Shown here: positions 1 to 11,025 of the stretch, one piece after another
How the letters are laid out: each line of letters begins with the position of its first letter
How positions within the stretch are numbered: position 1 is the stretch's first letter
Assembly: GCA_023667145.1 (NCBI GenBank)
Contig: JAMPAQ010000001.1
Span: 290,878 to 352,404 of the forward strand
Length of the DNA: 61,527 nucleotides
Direction of reading: 5' to 3'
Origin: Pseudoflavonifractor sp.
GTDB lineage: Bacteria; Bacteroidota; Bacteroidia; Bacteroidales; Muribaculaceae
Made by a program: the position numbers and the translations under genes
Notes under the pieces: model-generated
What the model saw: the letters and a program-made list of their open reading frames with translations, nothing else
The model's database searches: none
What the model was told of the DNA's origin: nothing

Positions 1-202
1 ACCCTATCCTACAGCCCCATAGCCACCAAAAAATTTTCATGCCGCAAAACATGAACCTACGACACATGCAGGTTCTTCCGCTCCTATCAACTTACTTGCC
101 ATACCAAATCAGACAATTTCAGAGACGAACAGAAAAGACCATAACGCATCTTTTATATCCCAATGGGCGAATTTACCGACTAAAATATTGACGAATCTTT
201 TG

Positions 203-210
203 TATTTTTG
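203..210 (+). promoter_or_regulatory. Candidate -7 promoter box for the DUF1460 gene
   Basis: TATTTTTG matches the Bacteroidetes -7 consensus TAnnTTTG and lies about 70 bases before the start codon at 281. No clear TTTG box lies 19-21 bases upstream, so only the -7 half is supported. The rest of 1-280 is AT-rich and shows no gene. Confidence 0.4.
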
Positions 211-280
211 CTGTTAAGACGGCCAAGCGACACAGCGGCCAACGGACATACGAACAATTCGCCACATAAAAAGGACTGTT

Positions 281-1141
281 ATGAGAAGAATATACCTATC
301 CATCCTGCTGTTATTGGCCGGAATCTCATGCTGCAACGCGATACAGCTTGAGAAAGTGAGATTTCACAATGAGGAGAGTGACACCACACGGATAAACGAG
401 ATATTGAAAGAGCTTGTGAAAATCGAGGATTCCGGGCAACGTGTCGCAGCCGCCGGGATGGCAATGCTTGGTACCCCATACGTTGCCGGGACACTGGAGG
501 GGGAAAAGGAAATGTTGACGATAGCCCTTGACGAGGTTGATTGCACCACATTTGTCGAGACTGCTCTGGCGCTGGCCTATACCGCCGGCGAGGGACGCAC
601 GTCATGGCGCGACTACATATACAATCTCGAACGATTGAGATACCGAGGCGGCGAGATGAACGGATATGCCTCGCGACTGCACTACGTGAGCGACTGGATT
701 GTAAACAACGCCCACCGAGGCAACATCATCGAGGCGACAAGCCGTATGCCAGAATGCAGTTATGCCGTGAAAACAATCGATTTCATGACCGCAAACCGGG
801 ACAAATATCCGGCACTGAAAAATGACGCCCAATATGAACGGATGAAGGATATCGAGATGGGGTATCTTTCACACAGGTTTCCATATATAAAAAAGGAGCG
901 ACTGAACCAAAGGAATGTCGAAAAGGAACTGAGGCAGGGTGACGTAGTGGCCATAACGACCAAAATTCCGTCGCTGGATGTCTCACACATGGGAATAATA
1001 GTAAAGGAGGACGGTGAGGTGAGACTTATGCACGCTTCTTCAGCAGAGAAAAAGGTAATCATCGACAATCTGAACCTCTATGACTACCTGAGACGCAACC
1101 GCTCAGCCACAGGAATAAGGGTAATCAGACTCATGGAGTAG
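281..1141 (+). CDS. DUF1460 secreted amidase/peptidase (NlpC/P60-like fold)
   Basis: The 286-residue protein begins with a hydrophobic signal sequence (residues 1-20) ending in two cysteines, so it is exported and possibly a lipoprotein, although the lipobox is poor. It matches the DUF1460 family, which has an NlpC/P60-like papain fold and is described as N-acetylmuramoyl-L-alanine amidase-like. The expected catalytic cysteine is C88 in the motif DCTTFVET, and H236 in SHMGI is the likely histidine partner. The length is normal for the family. A role in trimming or recycling peptidoglycan in the periplasm is inferred from the fold. The gene stands alone and converges on enolase across a hairpin terminator. 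Confidence 0.85.
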   Translation: MRRIYLSILLLLAGISCCNAIQLEKVRFHNEESDTTRINEILKELVKIEDSGQRVAAAGMAMLGTPYVAGTLEGEKEMLTIALDEVDCTTFVETALALAYTAGEGRTSWRDYIYNLERLRYRGGEMNGYASRLHYVSDWIVNNAHRGNIIEATSRMPECSYAVKTIDFMTANRDKYPALKNDAQYERMKDIEMGYLSHRFPYIKKERLNQRNVEKELRQGDVVAITTKIPSLDVSHMGIIVKEDGEVRLMHASSAEKKVIIDNLNLYDYLRRNRSATGIRVIRLME

Positions 1142-1287
1142 ACTGGCACATTTTAGCGGTCAAACATTACGCCACCCCGGAGCGGCCAACCATCACGAGA
1201 CGTTTGTAAATTCAAATGCCACGGGCTCTCGGAGTCGTCAAGCATCCACGGTGCAGCCATAAGCACTAATCACATATACGAAGACAG

Positions 1288-1323
1288 AAATCGACCGATG
1301 CGCACTGGCACATCGGTCGATTT
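1288..1323. terminator. Bidirectional hairpin terminator between DUF1460 and eno
   Basis: A perfect 13-base-pair stem (AAATCGACCGATG, 1288-1300, with its complement 1311-1323) closes a 10-base loop. It lies between two converging genes, and the A/T ends of the stem give a short U tract in either direction, so it can serve both. Confidence 0.8.
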
Positions 1324-1364
1324 CTATGATAGAGCCGCCGACTGGCAGCAATGGAATCTGAAGA

Positions 1365-2666
<1,302 letters not shown>

Positions 2667-2723
2667 TTACTTAAAAACTTATTGGATGATAAAATGTCAG
2701 ACCAATGGAATATTTTCCATCCG

Positions 2724-2731
2724 CAAAGATA
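2724..2731 (-). promoter_or_regulatory. Candidate -7 promoter box for eno
   Basis: On the minus strand this reads TATCTTTG, a full match to TAnnTTTG, about 65 bases before the eno start and just after the ribosomal operon terminator. No convincing -33 TTTG box was seen. Confidence 0.45.
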
Positions 2732-2766
2732 CAAAAAAATGGTATGTCAGTTGTGAATTTTATATA

Positions 2767-2802
2767 AAAAAGGCCGTGTCTCAAGCGAAACACGGCCTTT
2801 TT
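2767..2802 (-). terminator. Terminator of the ribosomal protein super-operon
   Basis: A 13-base-pair perfect stem (AAAAAGGCCGTGT, 2767-2779, with its complement 2790-2802) has a 10-base loop. Read on the minus strand it ends in a run of T, as an intrinsic terminator should. It lies 20 bases past the rplQ stop codon and ends the operon before eno. Confidence 0.9.
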
Positions 2803-2822
2803 GCGCTTTTATAACACGTGCG

Positions 2823-3311
2823 TTACTCGGCTGCGGGCGCTTCGGCGGCAGGAGTCTCGGCAGCAAGAGCCTCAGCGGCGGGAGCAGCGGCGCTCTTGCG
2901 AGAGCGGCGAGTACGACCCTGCTTCTTGGCCCCCTTGTCCTTGAGCATATTCTCGTTGTAGTCCACAAGCTCAATAAAGCAGGTCTTGGCGTTGTCGCCG
3001 AGACGGTTGCCGGTCTTGAGGATACGGGTATATCCACCGGGGCGGTCGGCTATCTTCTGGGCAACCTCACGGAAAAGCTCTGTGACAGCCTCCTTGTTCT
3101 GGAGATAGCTGAACACGAGACGGCGGTTTGCCATAGAATCTTCCTTAGCGCGGTTGATCAGAGGCTCGGCATAGATGCGGAGAGCCTTTGCCTTTGCGAG
3201 CGTGGTGAAGATGCGCTTGCGCATGATCAAAGCTATGGTCATGTTGGCAAGGAGGGCGTCGCGGTGAGCTTTCTTACGGCTAAGGTGGTTGAATTTTTTA
3301 TTATGTCTCAT
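2823..3311 (-). CDS. rplQ: 50S ribosomal protein L17 (bL17) with an alanine-rich tail
   Basis: The 162-residue protein starts with the conserved [20 protein letters not shown], which sets the start. Residues 1 to about 115 are the normal L17 fold of the large subunit. After that comes a basic stretch ([11 protein letters not shown]) and then an Ala/Glu/Pro repeat tail ([12 protein letters not shown] units) that standard L17 lacks. Such low-complexity tails are common in Bacteroidetes L17 and are probably disordered. It is the last gene of the operon, 6 bases after rpoA, and is followed by the operon terminator. Confidence 0.96.
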   Translation of the reverse strand: MRHNKKFNHLSRKKAHRDALLANMTIALIMRKRIFTTLAKAKALRIYAEPLINRAKEDSMANRRLVFSYLQNKEAVTELFREVAQKIADRPGGYTRILKTGNRLGDNAKTCFIELVDYNENMLKDKGAKKQGRTRRSRKSAAAPAAEALAAETPAAEAPAAE

Positions 3312-3317
3312 CGTTTA

Positions 3318-4310
3318 TTACTCTTTATCTAATTTATACTTTGAAATATCCATTCCGAAAGAGAGGTTGAGGTTGGCGAGAAGCTCGTCAAGCTCAGTGA
3401 GGGACTTCTTACCGAAGTTACGGAATTTCAGGAGGTCAGTCTTGTTGAAAACTACCAATTCACCCAAGGTTTCCACCTCGGCGCTCTTCAGGCAGTTGAG
3501 GGCACGCACTGACAGATCCATATCCACGAGCTTAGACTTGAGAAGCTGTCGCATGTGGAGCACCTCTTCATCAAACTCCTCGTTGCCATCAGTCTCGGTG
3601 GTCTCAAGGGTAATCTTCTCATCGGAGAAGAGCATGAAGTGGTGAATCAGTATCTTTGCGGCCTCCTTCAAGGCATCCTTGGGAAGGATAGAGCCATTGG
3701 TGGTAATCTCAAGTGTAAGTTTCTCGTAGTCGGTCTTCTGCTCGACGCGGAAAGGATCGACCGTGTACTTCACATTCTTAATCGGGGTATAGATGGAGTC
3801 GATGGCGATGGTGTTGACATCATCGTTGGGCGACTCGTTCTCCTCTGCGGGAACCCATCCACGCCCCTTGTTGATAGTGAGGTCTATCTGGAAACTTGCG
3901 CTCGGATCCAAATGACAGATCACAAGGTCGGGGTTGAGAACCTCAAACCCGGTCAAAACCTTGCCTATGTCACCGGCTTTGAAAACATCCTGCCCCGACA
4001 CGGTAATGGTAGCCTTCTCAAACTCTGTATCCTCGACAATCTGCTTGAGGTCAACCTTCTTGAGATTGAGGATGATGTTGGTCACATCTTCCTTAACGCC
4101 GGGGATAGTGTCAAATTCGTGTTTTACACCATCTATTCGGATAGATGAGATGGCAAAACCCTCAAGCGAGGAAAGGAGAATGCGACGGAGCGCATTGCCC
4201 ACAGTGATGCCATATCCGGGCTCCAATGGCTTGAACTCAAATTTGCCGAAGAAGTTGTCGGCTTCCAACATGAGGACCTTGTCAGGTTTCTGAAATGCTA
4301 ATATAGCCAT
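3318..4310 (-). CDS. rpoA: RNA polymerase subunit alpha
   Basis: The 330-residue protein is the alpha subunit of RNA polymerase. Residues 1 to about 230 form the N-terminal dimerisation domain that scaffolds beta and beta-prime; [18 protein letters not shown] is its signature. A linker leads to the C-terminal domain from about 250, with the helix-hairpin-helix segment around [15 protein letters not shown] that contacts DNA and activators. It sits between rpsD and rplQ as in most bacterial alpha operons, so its supply is tied to ribosome synthesis. Confidence 0.98.
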   Translation of the reverse strand: MAILAFQKPDKVLMLEADNFFGKFEFKPLEPGYGITVGNALRRILLSSLEGFAISSIRIDGVKHEFDTIPGVKEDVTNIILNLKKVDLKQIVEDTEFEKATITVSGQDVFKAGDIGKVLTGFEVLNPDLVICHLDPSASFQIDLTINKGRGWVPAEENESPNDDVNTIAIDSIYTPIKNVKYTVDPFRVEQKTDYEKLTLEITTNGSILPKDALKEAAKILIHHFMLFSDEKITLETTETDGNEEFDEEVLHMRQLLKSKLVDMDLSVRALNCLKSAEVETLGELVVFNKTDLLKFRNFGKKSLTELDELLANLNLSFGMDISKYKLDKE

Positions 4311-4329
4311 GGATCTTTAGTTTAGATTA

Positions 4330-4935
4330 TTACTTAGAATACAACTCGACAATCAGCTGCTCCTTGATGTTCTCGGGGATATCCTCACGAGCGGGAACAT
4401 GGAGCAACTTGCCGGCCTTGAGAGACTCGTCCCACTCTATCCAGGGATATTTGCTGTGGTTGAATCCTGCAAGGGCATCGGCGATGACCTCGAGAGACTT
4501 GGACTTCTCGCGGACACCCACTACGTCGCCGGGCTTCACCTGATAGGAGGCGATGTTGACTACCTCGCCGTTGACGGTGATGTGGCGATGGAGCACGAGC
4601 TGACGGGCAGCCGCACGTGTGGGGGCGATGCCAAGACGATAAACGATGTTGTCAAGGCGTGACTCAAGGAGCTGGAGGAGCACCTCACCCTTGATACCCT
4701 TGGTGCTGGAAGCCTTGGCAAAAAGGTTGCGGAATTGCTTCTCAAGCACACCATAGGTGTATTTTGCCTTCTGCTTCTCACGGAGCTGGATGCCATACTC
4801 TGAAGTCTTGCGACGCTTGTTGGCACCGTGCTGGCCCGGGGGATAGTTTTTCTTGGAGAGAACCTTGTCTTCTCCGAAAATAGGTTCGCCAAACTTACGG
4901 GCGATTTTGGTTTTCGGTCCGGTATATCTTGCCAT
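4330..4935 (-). CDS. rpsD: 30S ribosomal protein S4 (uS4)
   Basis: The 201-residue protein starts at [18 protein letters not shown], the family N-terminus. A longer in-frame reading to 4974 adds 13 residues that are not conserved, so the inner ATG is chosen. The C-terminal S4 RNA-binding domain is seen from about residue 90 ([24 protein letters not shown]). S4 nucleates small-subunit assembly, and in several bacteria it represses its own operon by binding the mRNA leader. The unusually long 164-base gap before this gene would allow such control here, but that is inference. Confidence 0.97.
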   Translation of the reverse strand: MARYTGPKTKIARKFGEPIFGEDKVLSKKNYPPGQHGANKRRKTSEYGIQLREKQKAKYTYGVLEKQFRNLFAKASSTKGIKGEVLLQLLESRLDNIVYRLGIAPTRAAARQLVLHRHITVNGEVVNIASYQVKPGDVVGVREKSKSLEVIADALAGFNHSKYPWIEWDESLKAGKLLHVPAREDIPENIKEQLIVELYSK

Positions 4936-5099
4936 TTTAGTTTCAGATTTATAATTGCGGGGGGAAGTTGCCACCGTAGTGCAGCCGCGACCACAGAGAG
5001 GTGAAGGTTAACAGATGTGGTCTATTCACATTGAGCGCAAGACACGCCCCGCTAAGTTAAAAGTAGAAATGAGTTGTCTCAGTTATTGGAACAAGCGGA
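4936..5099 (-). promoter_or_regulatory. 164-base leader between rpsK and rpsD, possible S4 control site
   Basis: Most other gaps in this operon are under 50 bases. This one is 164 bases and holds an inverted repeat (GACCACA at 4989-4995, TGTGGTC at 5016-5022). No TAnnTTTG box was seen on the minus strand, so it is more likely an untranslated leader within the operon than a new promoter. S4 binds its own mRNA leader in other bacteria, so an autoregulatory structure is possible. Confidence 0.3.
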
Positions 5100-5489
5100 T
5101 TATACACGTCTTCTCTTGGGAGGACGACAACCGTTGTGGGGCAGCGGGGTAACGTCTACAATCTCGGTAACCTCGATGCCGGCACCGTGGATTGTACGGA
5201 TAGCGGACTCACGTCCGTTACCGGGACCCTTAACGTAAGCCTTTACCTTGCGGAGGCCAAGGTCATAAGCGACCTTAGCGCAATCCTGGGCGGCCATCTG
5301 GGCTGCATAGGGAGTGTTCTTCTTGGAGCCACGGAAGCCCATCTTGCCAGCGCTCGACCATGAGATCACCTGACCCTCCGAGTTGGCTAAGCACACGATA
5401 ATGTTGTTGAAAGAGGAGTGTACGTGAAGTTGGCCGGCGGCATCAACCTTGACGTTTCTCTTCTTAGCTGCGACTGTCTTTTTTGCCAT
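5100..5489 (-). CDS. rpsK: 30S ribosomal protein S11 (uS11)
   Basis: The 129-residue protein has the S11 core ([11 protein letters not shown] near the N-terminus, [17 protein letters not shown] in the middle) and the conserved C-terminus [13 protein letters not shown]11 lies on the platform of the 30S subunit near the mRNA exit and the Shine-Dalgarno helix. The gene lies 9 bases after rpsM. Its length and ends are normal for the family. Confidence 0.97.
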   Translation of the reverse strand: MAKKTVAAKKRNVKVDAAGQLHVHSSFNNIIVCLANSEGQVISWSSAGKMGFRGSKKNTPYAAQMAAQDCAKVAYDLGLRKVKAYVKGPGNGRESAIRTIHGAGIEVTEIVDVTPLPHNGCRPPKRRRV

Positions 5490-5498
5490 ACTAAATTA

Positions 5499-5879
5499 TT
5501 ATTTTGTAGCTTTCTTCTTGTTAGCGACTGTTTTCTTGCGACCTTTACGGGTACGGGCATTGTTTTTTGTGCTCTGACCGCGCACGGGGAGACCGTTACG
5601 GTGACGGATGCCACGGTAGCAGCCTATATCCATGAGGCGCTTGATGTTGAGCTGAATCTCGCTGCGAAGGTCACCCTCCACTTTGTATTCGGTGCCGATG
5701 ACCTCACGCACGGCGGCAGCCTGAGCGTCGGTCCAGTCCTGTACTTTGATATTTTTGTCTACACCGGCCTTCTCAAGGATAGAGTTGGCGGCGCTCCGGC
5801 CGATGCCGAAGATATAAGTCAAGGCGATTTCACCTCTCTTATTCTGGGGGAGGTCAACTCCCACGATTCTTACTGCCAT
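5499..5879 (-). CDS. rpsM: 30S ribosomal protein S13 (uS13)
   Basis: The 126-residue protein shows the family N-terminus [16 protein letters not shown], the helix-two-turn-helix region ([15 protein letters not shown]), and the C-terminal [14 protein letters not shown](S)[10 protein letters not shown] tail that reaches into the 30S head and touches P-site tRNA. The tail reads QSTKNN where many bacteria have QRTKTN, a small difference. It lies between rpmJ and rpsK as usual. Confidence 0.97.
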   Translation of the reverse strand: MAVRIVGVDLPQNKRGEIALTYIFGIGRSAANSILEKAGVDKNIKVQDWTDAQAAAVREVIGTEYKVEGDLRSEIQLNIKRLMDIGCYRGIRHRNGLPVRGQSTKNNARTRKGRKKTVANKKKATK

Positions 5880-5915
5880 ATCTTACTGACTAATTTTTGT
5901 GCAAAGTTAACAAAA

Positions 5916-6032
5916 TTATCCTTGACGTTGTTTATACTTTGGGTTTTTCTTGTTGATAACATAAAGGCGACCCTTGCGGCGTACTATCTTGCTGTCCGGG
6001 GTGCGCTTCTTAACTGAGGCTCTAACTTTCAT
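5916..6032 (-). CDS. rpmJ: 50S ribosomal protein L36 (bL36), zinc-free form
   Basis: This 38-residue gene was found by translating the gap between infA and rpsM. It reads [15 protein letters not shown] at the start and NPKYKQRQG at the end, both diagnostic of L36. The zinc-ribbon cysteines found in the common form are all absent (TPDSK where CxxC would be, and VINKKN later), so this is the C-minus form that does not bind zinc. L36 is the smallest large-subunit protein and binds 23S rRNA. It lies 15 bases downstream of infA. Confidence 0.95.
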   Translation of the reverse strand: MKVRASVKKRTPDSKIVRRKGRLYVINKKNPKYKQRQG

Positions 6033-6047
6033 ATCTTTTGTTTTTTA

Positions 6048-6266
6048 TTATTTGTATCTGAATGCGATTCTGCCTTTGGACAAGTCGTAGGGGGACATCT
6101 CGACACGCACTTTGTCGCCGGGCAGTATCTTGATGTAGTGCATACGCATCTTGCCCGAGATGTGGGCTGTAATCTCGTGTCCGTTCTCAAGCTCGACGCG
6201 GAACATCGCGTTTGACAATGCCTCGACAATCGTGCCGTCTTGTTCTATTGCAGTCTGTTTTGCCAT
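6048..6266 (-). CDS. infA: Translation initiation factor IF-1
   Basis: The 72-residue protein starts at [18 protein letters not shown] longer frame to 6365 only reads backwards into map, and the family length is 72, so the inner ATG is chosen. It is a single S1-like OB fold ([41 protein letters not shown]). IF-1 blocks the A site during initiation and helps IF-2 and IF-3. The map-infA-rpmJ order is the normal one. Confidence 0.97.
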   Translation of the reverse strand: MAKQTAIEQDGTIVEALSNAMFRVELENGHEITAHISGKMRMHYIKILPGDKVRVEMSPYDLSKGRIAFRYK

Positions 6267-6273
6267 TTTTGTA

Positions 6274-7059
6274 TTATATGAATTTTTCTCCGAGGGCTTC
6301 CTCGATATAGTCGAATGTGGTAAGTATCTCTGTCTCCGAGTCGACGATGGCCACCGTGTGCTCATAGTGGGCAGAAGGTTTGCGGTCCTTTGTGCGGCAC
6401 TGCCAGCCGTCCTGTCCGATGACGATATTACGGCTACCGAGATTAATCATCGGCTCGATGGCGATGCACATACCGTTCTTGATGACGGGACCTGTGCCGC
6501 GACGCCCGTAATTGGGTACCTCGGGATCCTCGTGCATACTCTTGCCGATACCATGTCCGCACATCTCACGTACAACGCTGTAACCGCGCTTCTCACAGTA
6601 GGTCTGCACAGCATTGGCGATGTCGCCGATGCGATTGCCCTCACGACAGGCAGCAATGCCTTTGTAGAGGGACTCCTTTGTCGTCTTGCAAAGCTCCATG
6701 ACCTTTGGGTCGATGTCGCCGACGGCAAAGGTGTAACAGGTGTCACCGTTATAGCCATTGAGCTCGACGACGCAGTCGAGTCCGACGATATCGCCCTCGC
6801 GCAGGGAATAGTTGGAGGGGAATCCATGGACTACTGTCTCGTTTACCTCGATGCAGAGAGTGCCGGGGAAACCGCCATAACCAAGACAAGTGGGCTTACC
6901 GCCATTGTCACGGATAAACTCACGTGCGACTGTATCAAGTTTAAGAGTCGTCACACCCGGAGCCACCCACTTGGCGACCTCGCCAAGTGTGCGGCTCACG
7001 AGAGTGCACGCTTCTCTCATCTTTTGTATCTCCTCAGGTGTCTTGAGAAAAATCTTCAT
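6274..7059 (-). CDS. map: Methionine aminopeptidase, type I
   Basis: The 261-residue enzyme removes the initiator methionine from new proteins as they leave the ribosome. The pita-bread fold and its five metal ligands can be traced: the aspartates in [19 protein letters not shown], the histidine in MCGHGIG, and the glutamates in AIEPM and YEHTVAIV. There is no N-terminal zinc-finger extension, so it is the short type Ia form. It follows secY directly, without the adk gene found here in many Firmicutes. Confidence 0.97.
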   Translation of the reverse strand: MKIFLKTPEEIQKMREACTLVSRTLGEVAKWVAPGVTTLKLDTVAREFIRDNGGKPTCLGYGGFPGTLCIEVNETVVHGFPSNYSLREGDIVGLDCVVELNGYNGDTCYTFAVGDIDPKVMELCKTTKESLYKGIAACREGNRIGDIANAVQTYCEKRGYSVVREMCGHGIGKSMHEDPEVPNYGRRGTGPVIKNGMCIAIEPMINLGSRNIVIGQDGWQCRTKDRKPSAHYEHTVAIVDSETEILTTFDYIEEALGEKFI

Positions 7060-7086
7060 TAACTTAATCTACCGTTGTCGATAATA

Positions 7087-8433
7087 TTAATAGGCACTGC
7101 CAGTCGTACGGCCCTTGATCTTGCCATCCTTCATCAGGCCATCGTAGTGGTGCATCATGAGGTGGCTCTCTACCTGTGTCAGGGTGTCGAGGACGACACC
7201 GACGATGATGAGCAAGGAGGTACCGCCGAAGAACTGGGCGAAATTCTGGCTCACACCAAACAAGCGGGCAAAAGCGGGCATGATGGCCACGATGCCGAGG
7301 AAGATTGAGCCGGGGAGCGTGATGCGCGACATGATGGTGTCGAGATACTCGGCAGTCTTTTTGCCGGGCTTGACACCGGGGATAAATCCGTTGTTGCGCT
7401 TCATGTCATCGGCCATCTGGGTCGGACGCACGGTGATTGCAGTGTAGAAATAGGTGAACGCTACAATCATCACAAAATACACAAGGTTGTACCAAAAACC
7501 GTTGATGTCGGAGAAAGCGGCAAAGAAGCCGTTGGCATTCTCACGGGCACCAAATCCGGCGAGCGTGATGGGGATGAACATGATCGCTTGAGCGAAGATG
7601 ATAGGCATCACACCTGCGGCATTGACCTTGAGGGGGATGTACTGGCGGGCACCACCATACTGCTTGTTGCCCACGATGCGCTTGGCATACTGCACGGGGA
7701 CCTTGCGTGTACCCTGGACGAGCAACACGGCTCCGGCGATGACAGCAAGCAGGATGATTACCTCGACGAGGAACATCACGAGACCGCCCTGCGAGCCACC
7801 GGCTCCCGGGAGACGACTTGTGAACTCATAGAGGAACGCACCGGGGAAACGGGCGATGATACCCACAAGGATAATGAACGATATACCGTTACCGATACCA
7901 CGGTCAGTGATGCGCTCACCGAGCCACATGATGAACATGGAGCCGGCGGCAAGGATGACCGTAAGATAGGCTATCGTCCAAAATCCCATTGTGGCCTGAC
8001 CACCTGCTGCGGTTACCTGCATCTGGAGGTTGACCAGATAAGCGGGACCCTGCAGCAGCAGGATGAGGACGGTGAGGTAGCGGGTATACTGGTTGAGTTT
8101 CTGACGTCCGCTCTCGCCCTCACGTTGCATTTTCTGGAACGAGGGGAGCACCATGCCGAGCAACTGTATCACAATCGAGGCAGTGATATAAGGCATGATA
8201 CCGAGGGCAAAGATAGACGCTTGGGAGAAAGCACCACCTGAGAACATATCAAGCAGCTGCATGAGACCACCGGAGGTGAAATTCTCAAGAGCCTTCAGGT
8301 TATTGGGATCGATACCGGGAAGCACAACGTAACACCCGAACCGGTACACGAGTACCAGCAGGAGTGTCACGAGGATGCGCTTGCGCAGTTCTTCGATTTT
8401 CCAAATATTTTTGGTGGTTTGGATAAATCTCAT
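7087..8433 (-). CDS. secY: Protein translocase subunit SecY
   Basis: The 448-residue membrane protein forms the channel of the Sec translocon in the inner membrane. Ten hydrophobic segments are evident; the first begins at about residue 22 (VTLLLVLVYRFGCYVVLPG). The conserved cytoplasmic loop TQMADDMKRNNGFIPGVKPG near residue 345 contacts SecA and ribosomes. The gene begins 5 bases after rplO and so is translated with the spc genes. Confidence 0.97.
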   Translation of the reverse strand: MRFIQTTKNIWKIEELRKRILVTLLLVLVYRFGCYVVLPGIDPNNLKALENFTSGGLMQLLDMFSGGAFSQASIFALGIMPYITASIVIQLLGMVLPSFQKMQREGESGRQKLNQYTRYLTVLILLLQGPAYLVNLQMQVTAAGGQATMGFWTIAYLTVILAAGSMFIMWLGERITDRGIGNGISFIILVGIIARFPGAFLYEFTSRLPGAGGSQGGLVMFLVEVIILLAVIAGAVLLVQGTRKVPVQYAKRIVGNKQYGGARQYIPLKVNAAGVMPIIFAQAIMFIPITLAGFGARENANGFFAAFSDINGFWYNLVYFVMIVAFTYFYTAITVRPTQMADDMKRNNGFIPGVKPGKKTAEYLDTIMSRITLPGSIFLGIVAIMPAFARLFGVSQNFAQFFGGTSLLIIVGVVLDTLTQVESHLMMHHYDGLMKDGKIKGRTTGSAY

Positions 8434-8438
8434 CAGTG

Positions 8439-8885
8439 TTAAACTTTAAGGATTGAACCGCCGGCTTCGACAATAGCCTTTTCGGCAGCAGCCGAGAAAG
8501 CGTTTGCCTCCACCTGGAGCTTGTGGGTCAGCGACCCGTTAGCAAGAATCTTGACCGGTTCCTTACCCGAGATCAGGCCAGCAGAGCGGAGCTCGGCGAG
8601 GCCAATCTTCTCAAGATTGGCAGAAGCTGCGAGAGCCTCGATGTCAGAAAGGTTGATAGCCTTGTAGGCAACGCGGTTGATATTCTTGAAACCGAACTTG
8701 GGAAGGCGACGCTGCAAAGGCATCTGACCACCCTCGAATCCGATCTTACGCTTGTAGCCGGAACGTGACTTGGCTCCCTTGTGACCACGGGTAGAAGTAC
8801 CACCCTTGCCCGAGCCGGGACCACGACCGATACGCTTCTTATTTTTTGTAGAACCTACGGCAGGTTGTAAATTACTTAAATCCAT
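8439..8885 (-). CDS. rplO: 50S ribosomal protein L15 (uL15)
   Basis: The 148-residue protein has the glycine- and basic-rich N-terminal extension ([20 protein letters not shown]) that threads into 23S rRNA, followed by the globular domain ending in [14 protein letters not shown]15 is a late assembly protein of the 50S subunit. It is placed between rpmD and secY, the standard spc order. Confidence 0.97.
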   Translation of the reverse strand: MDLSNLQPAVGSTKNKKRIGRGPGSGKGGTSTRGHKGAKSRSGYKRKIGFEGGQMPLQRRLPKFGFKNINRVAYKAINLSDIEALAASANLEKIGLAELRSAGLISGKEPVKILANGSLTHKLQVEANAFSAAAEKAIVEAGGSILKV

Positions 8886-8897
8886 AACTTGAAAATT

Positions 8898-9077
8898 TTA
8901 GGCGTTGGTCACTTCTACCAAATGACGAACTTTGTTAACCATTCCCATCACAGACGGAGTGTCTTCTTTCACCACGGTGTGATTCATTTTCCTTAAGCCA
9001 AGGGCATCAAGTGTGCGCTTCTGTACGGCGGGGCAGTTGATGCGGCTCTTTATCTGTTTGATCTTAATCTGTGCCAT
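8898..9077 (-). CDS. rpmD: 50S ribosomal protein L30 (uL30)
   Basis: The 59-residue protein starts at [20 protein letters not shown]. The longer frame to 9161 overlaps the end of rpsE and adds 28 unrelated residues, so the inner ATG is chosen. The ferredoxin-like L30 fold is seen in [20 protein letters not shown] and the helix [10 protein letters not shown]. It begins 13 bases after rpsE. Confidence 0.96.
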   Translation of the reverse strand: MAQIKIKQIKSRINCPAVQKRTLDALGLRKMNHTVVKEDTPSVMGMVNKVRHLVEVTNA

Positions 9078-9090
9078 TGTAACGAAGTAA

Positions 9091-9609
9091 TTAACCGTTA
9101 AACACTTTGTCGAGCGATACACCACGGTTCTGAGCCACCTCCATCGGGCTGCGCATCTCACCGAGGGCGGCGATGGTAGCCTTTACAAGGTTGTGGGGGT
9201 TGGACGAACCCTTTGACTTGGCAAGCACGTCAGTGATGCCGACACTCTCAAGCACGGCACGCATCGCACCACCGGCCTTAACACCGGTACCGTGGGAAGC
9301 GGGCTTGAGGATGATTCGCGAGCCGCCAAACTTGGCATACTGCTCGTGAGGTATGGTGCCTTTGTGCACAGGGACCTTGATGAGGTTCTTCTTAGCAGCC
9401 TCGACACCCTTGGCGATGGCTGCGGTCACTTCGTTGGCCTTGCCGAGACCCCATCCGACGATGCCGTCCTCATTGCCAACAACAACGATGGCCGAGAAGC
9501 TGAACGTGCGGCCACCCTTGGTCACCTTGGTGACACGGTTGATGGCCACGAGGCGATCTTTCAACTCTAAGTCACTGGTCGATTTTACCTTATTATTTTT
9601 TCTTGCCAT
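9091..9609 (-). CDS. rpsE: 30S ribosomal protein S5 (uS5)
   Basis: The 172-residue protein has the double-stranded RNA-binding-like N-terminal domain ([24 protein letters not shown] split over residues 16-40) and the C-terminal domain with [16 protein letters not shown]5 helps to control translational accuracy and forms part of the mRNA entry helicase site with S3 and S4. It lies 5 bases after rplR. Confidence 0.97.
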   Translation of the reverse strand: MARKNNKVKSTSDLELKDRLVAINRVTKVTKGGRTFSFSAIVVVGNEDGIVGWGLGKANEVTAAIAKGVEAAKKNLIKVPVHKGTIPHEQYAKFGGSRIILKPASHGTGVKAGGAMRAVLESVGITDVLAKSKGSSNPHNLVKATIAALGEMRSPMEVAQNRGVSLDKVFNG

Positions 9610-9614
9610 GATTC

Positions 9615-9956
9615 TTAAAATTTAAGTCCGCCGTTGCGTGCAGCATCAGCCAATGATTTAACACGACCGTGGAAGAGGTATCCGTTACGGTCAAACACTA
9701 CCTCGGTGATGCCAGCCTCGATAGCCTTCTTGGCCACGGCCTCACCCACCTTGGCGGCAATCTCACACTTGGTGCCGCCCTCAATTCCCTTTGACGACGC
9801 AGCTACGAGAGTGCGTCCGTCGAGGTCGTCGATAAGCTGTACATAAATCTGCTTGTTGCTGCGGAAAACCGACATGCGGGGACGAGCGGCGCTACCGGAA
9901 ACTTTACCACGGATACGTGCCTTGATTTTGTTTCGTCTTTGTATCTTGGATATCAT
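9615..9956 (-). CDS. rplR: 50S ribosomal protein L18 (uL18)
   Basis: The 113-residue protein binds 5S rRNA in the central protuberance together with L5. The motif [20 protein letters not shown] and the C-terminal [24 protein letters not shown] are diagnostic. Length and start are normal. Confidence 0.96.
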   Translation of the reverse strand: MISKIQRRNKIKARIRGKVSGSAARPRMSVFRSNKQIYVQLIDDLDGRTLVAASSKGIEGGTKCEIAAKVGEAVAKKAIEAGITEVVFDRNGYLFHGRVKSLADAARNGGLKF

Positions 9957-9973
9957 GATTAAGTCTATTTTAA

Positions 9974-10528
9974 TTATTTAGCACCGGCCGACTTACCCGA
10001 CTTGCGACGGATAACTTCGCCAACAAACTTGATACCTTTACCCTTGTAAGGCTCGGGCTTGCGCAGCGAGCGGATCTTGGCGCAAACCTGTCCAAGGAGC
10101 TGCTTGTCGTCGCTCTCAAGGATGATAAGGGGATTCTTGTTACGCTCACTCTTGGCCTCCACCTTAATTTCGGCGGGGAGCTTGATATATATGGCGTGTG
10201 AGTAACCGAGCGAGAGCTCAAGCACCTGACCTGTGGCGCTGGCACGGTAACCTACACCGACGAGTTCCATTTCCTTACGGTAGCCAGTCGACACTCCTAC
10301 CACCATGTTGTGGATCAACGCGCGATAGAGACCGTGCTGTGCGCGGTGCTCGCGGTCATCGGAGGGACGGGTGACCACCACGTGGCCGTCCTCTACCTTA
10401 ACTTCGAGGTCGGGATTGACTGCCTGAGAGAGCTGACCCTTGGGGCCCTTGACGGTAACTACGTTATCCTTGATGTCGACGGTCACGCCGGCGGGGATTT
10501 CAATGGGAGCTTTACCTATTCTTGACAT
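9974..10528 (-). CDS. rplF: 50S ribosomal protein L6 (uL6)
   Basis: The 184-residue protein is a duplicated L6 fold. The N-terminus [15 protein letters not shown] is standard, and the C-terminal motif [18 protein letters not shown] binds the sarcin-ricin region of 23S rRNA near the factor-binding site. A basic tail ([11 protein letters not shown]) ends the protein. It sits between rpsH and rplR as usual. Confidence 0.97.
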   Translation of the reverse strand: MSRIGKAPIEIPAGVTVDIKDNVVTVKGPKGQLSQAVNPDLEVKVEDGHVVVTRPSDDREHRAQHGLYRALIHNMVVGVSTGYRKEMELVGVGYRASATGQVLELSLGYSHAIYIKLPAEIKVEAKSERNKNPLIILESDDKQLLGQVCAKIRSLRKPEPYKGKGIKFVGEVIRRKSGKSAGAK

Positions 10529-10547
10529 AATCTATTACCTCCTATCA

Positions 10548-10946
10548 TTAATATACGTAACATAGTACCTCGCCACCAATCTTGAGGTCGCTTGCCTGCT
10601 TGTTGGTCATCACGCCCTTTGACGTGCTGAGGATGGCGATACCTAAACCGTTCAACACTCTCGGCATATCCTTGTAGCCCGTGTACTGACGCAGACCGGG
10701 ACGTGAAACGCGCTTGAGGTTCTTGATGGCGTTTACCTTGTCGACGGGGTCGTACTTAAGGGCGATCTTGATAGTACCATTGGGGGTCTCACCCTCTATA
10801 AACTTATAATTAAGAATATAGCCTTGCTCAAAAAGGATCTTGGTGATCGCTTTTTTCAAGTTTGAGGCAGGCACCTCTACAACGCGGTGCTGAGCCTTGA
10901 TGGCATTCCTCAATCTCGTCAAATAATCTGCTATTGGATCAGTCAT
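10548..10946 (-). CDS. rpsH: 30S ribosomal protein S8 (uS8)
   Basis: The 132-residue protein starts MTDPIADYLTRLRNA and shows the C-terminal motif STSKGVMTNKQA that contacts 16S rRNA helix 21. S8 is an early assembly protein, and in enteric bacteria it represses the spc operon through the rplE region. Whether that control exists here cannot be read from the sequence. Confidence 0.97.
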   Translation of the reverse strand: MTDPIADYLTRLRNAIKAQHRVVEVPASNLKKAITKILFEQGYILNYKFIEGETPNGTIKIALKYDPVDKVNAIKNLKRVSRPGLRQYTGYKDMPRVLNGLGIAILSTSKGVMTNKQASDLKIGGEVLCYVY

Positions 10947-11025
10947 TTTATTTATTGTTTAAATTGATTCGGGAGTCCCGAACAATATTTAATACTCACT
11001 GAGTAACGGGTGTCATCACAATTTA

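Noticed and set aside
279..605. Long minus-strand frame opposite the DUF1460 gene
   Set aside because: It is the shadow of the real gene: low-complexity Arg/Ser/Pro content, no family match and no start signals.
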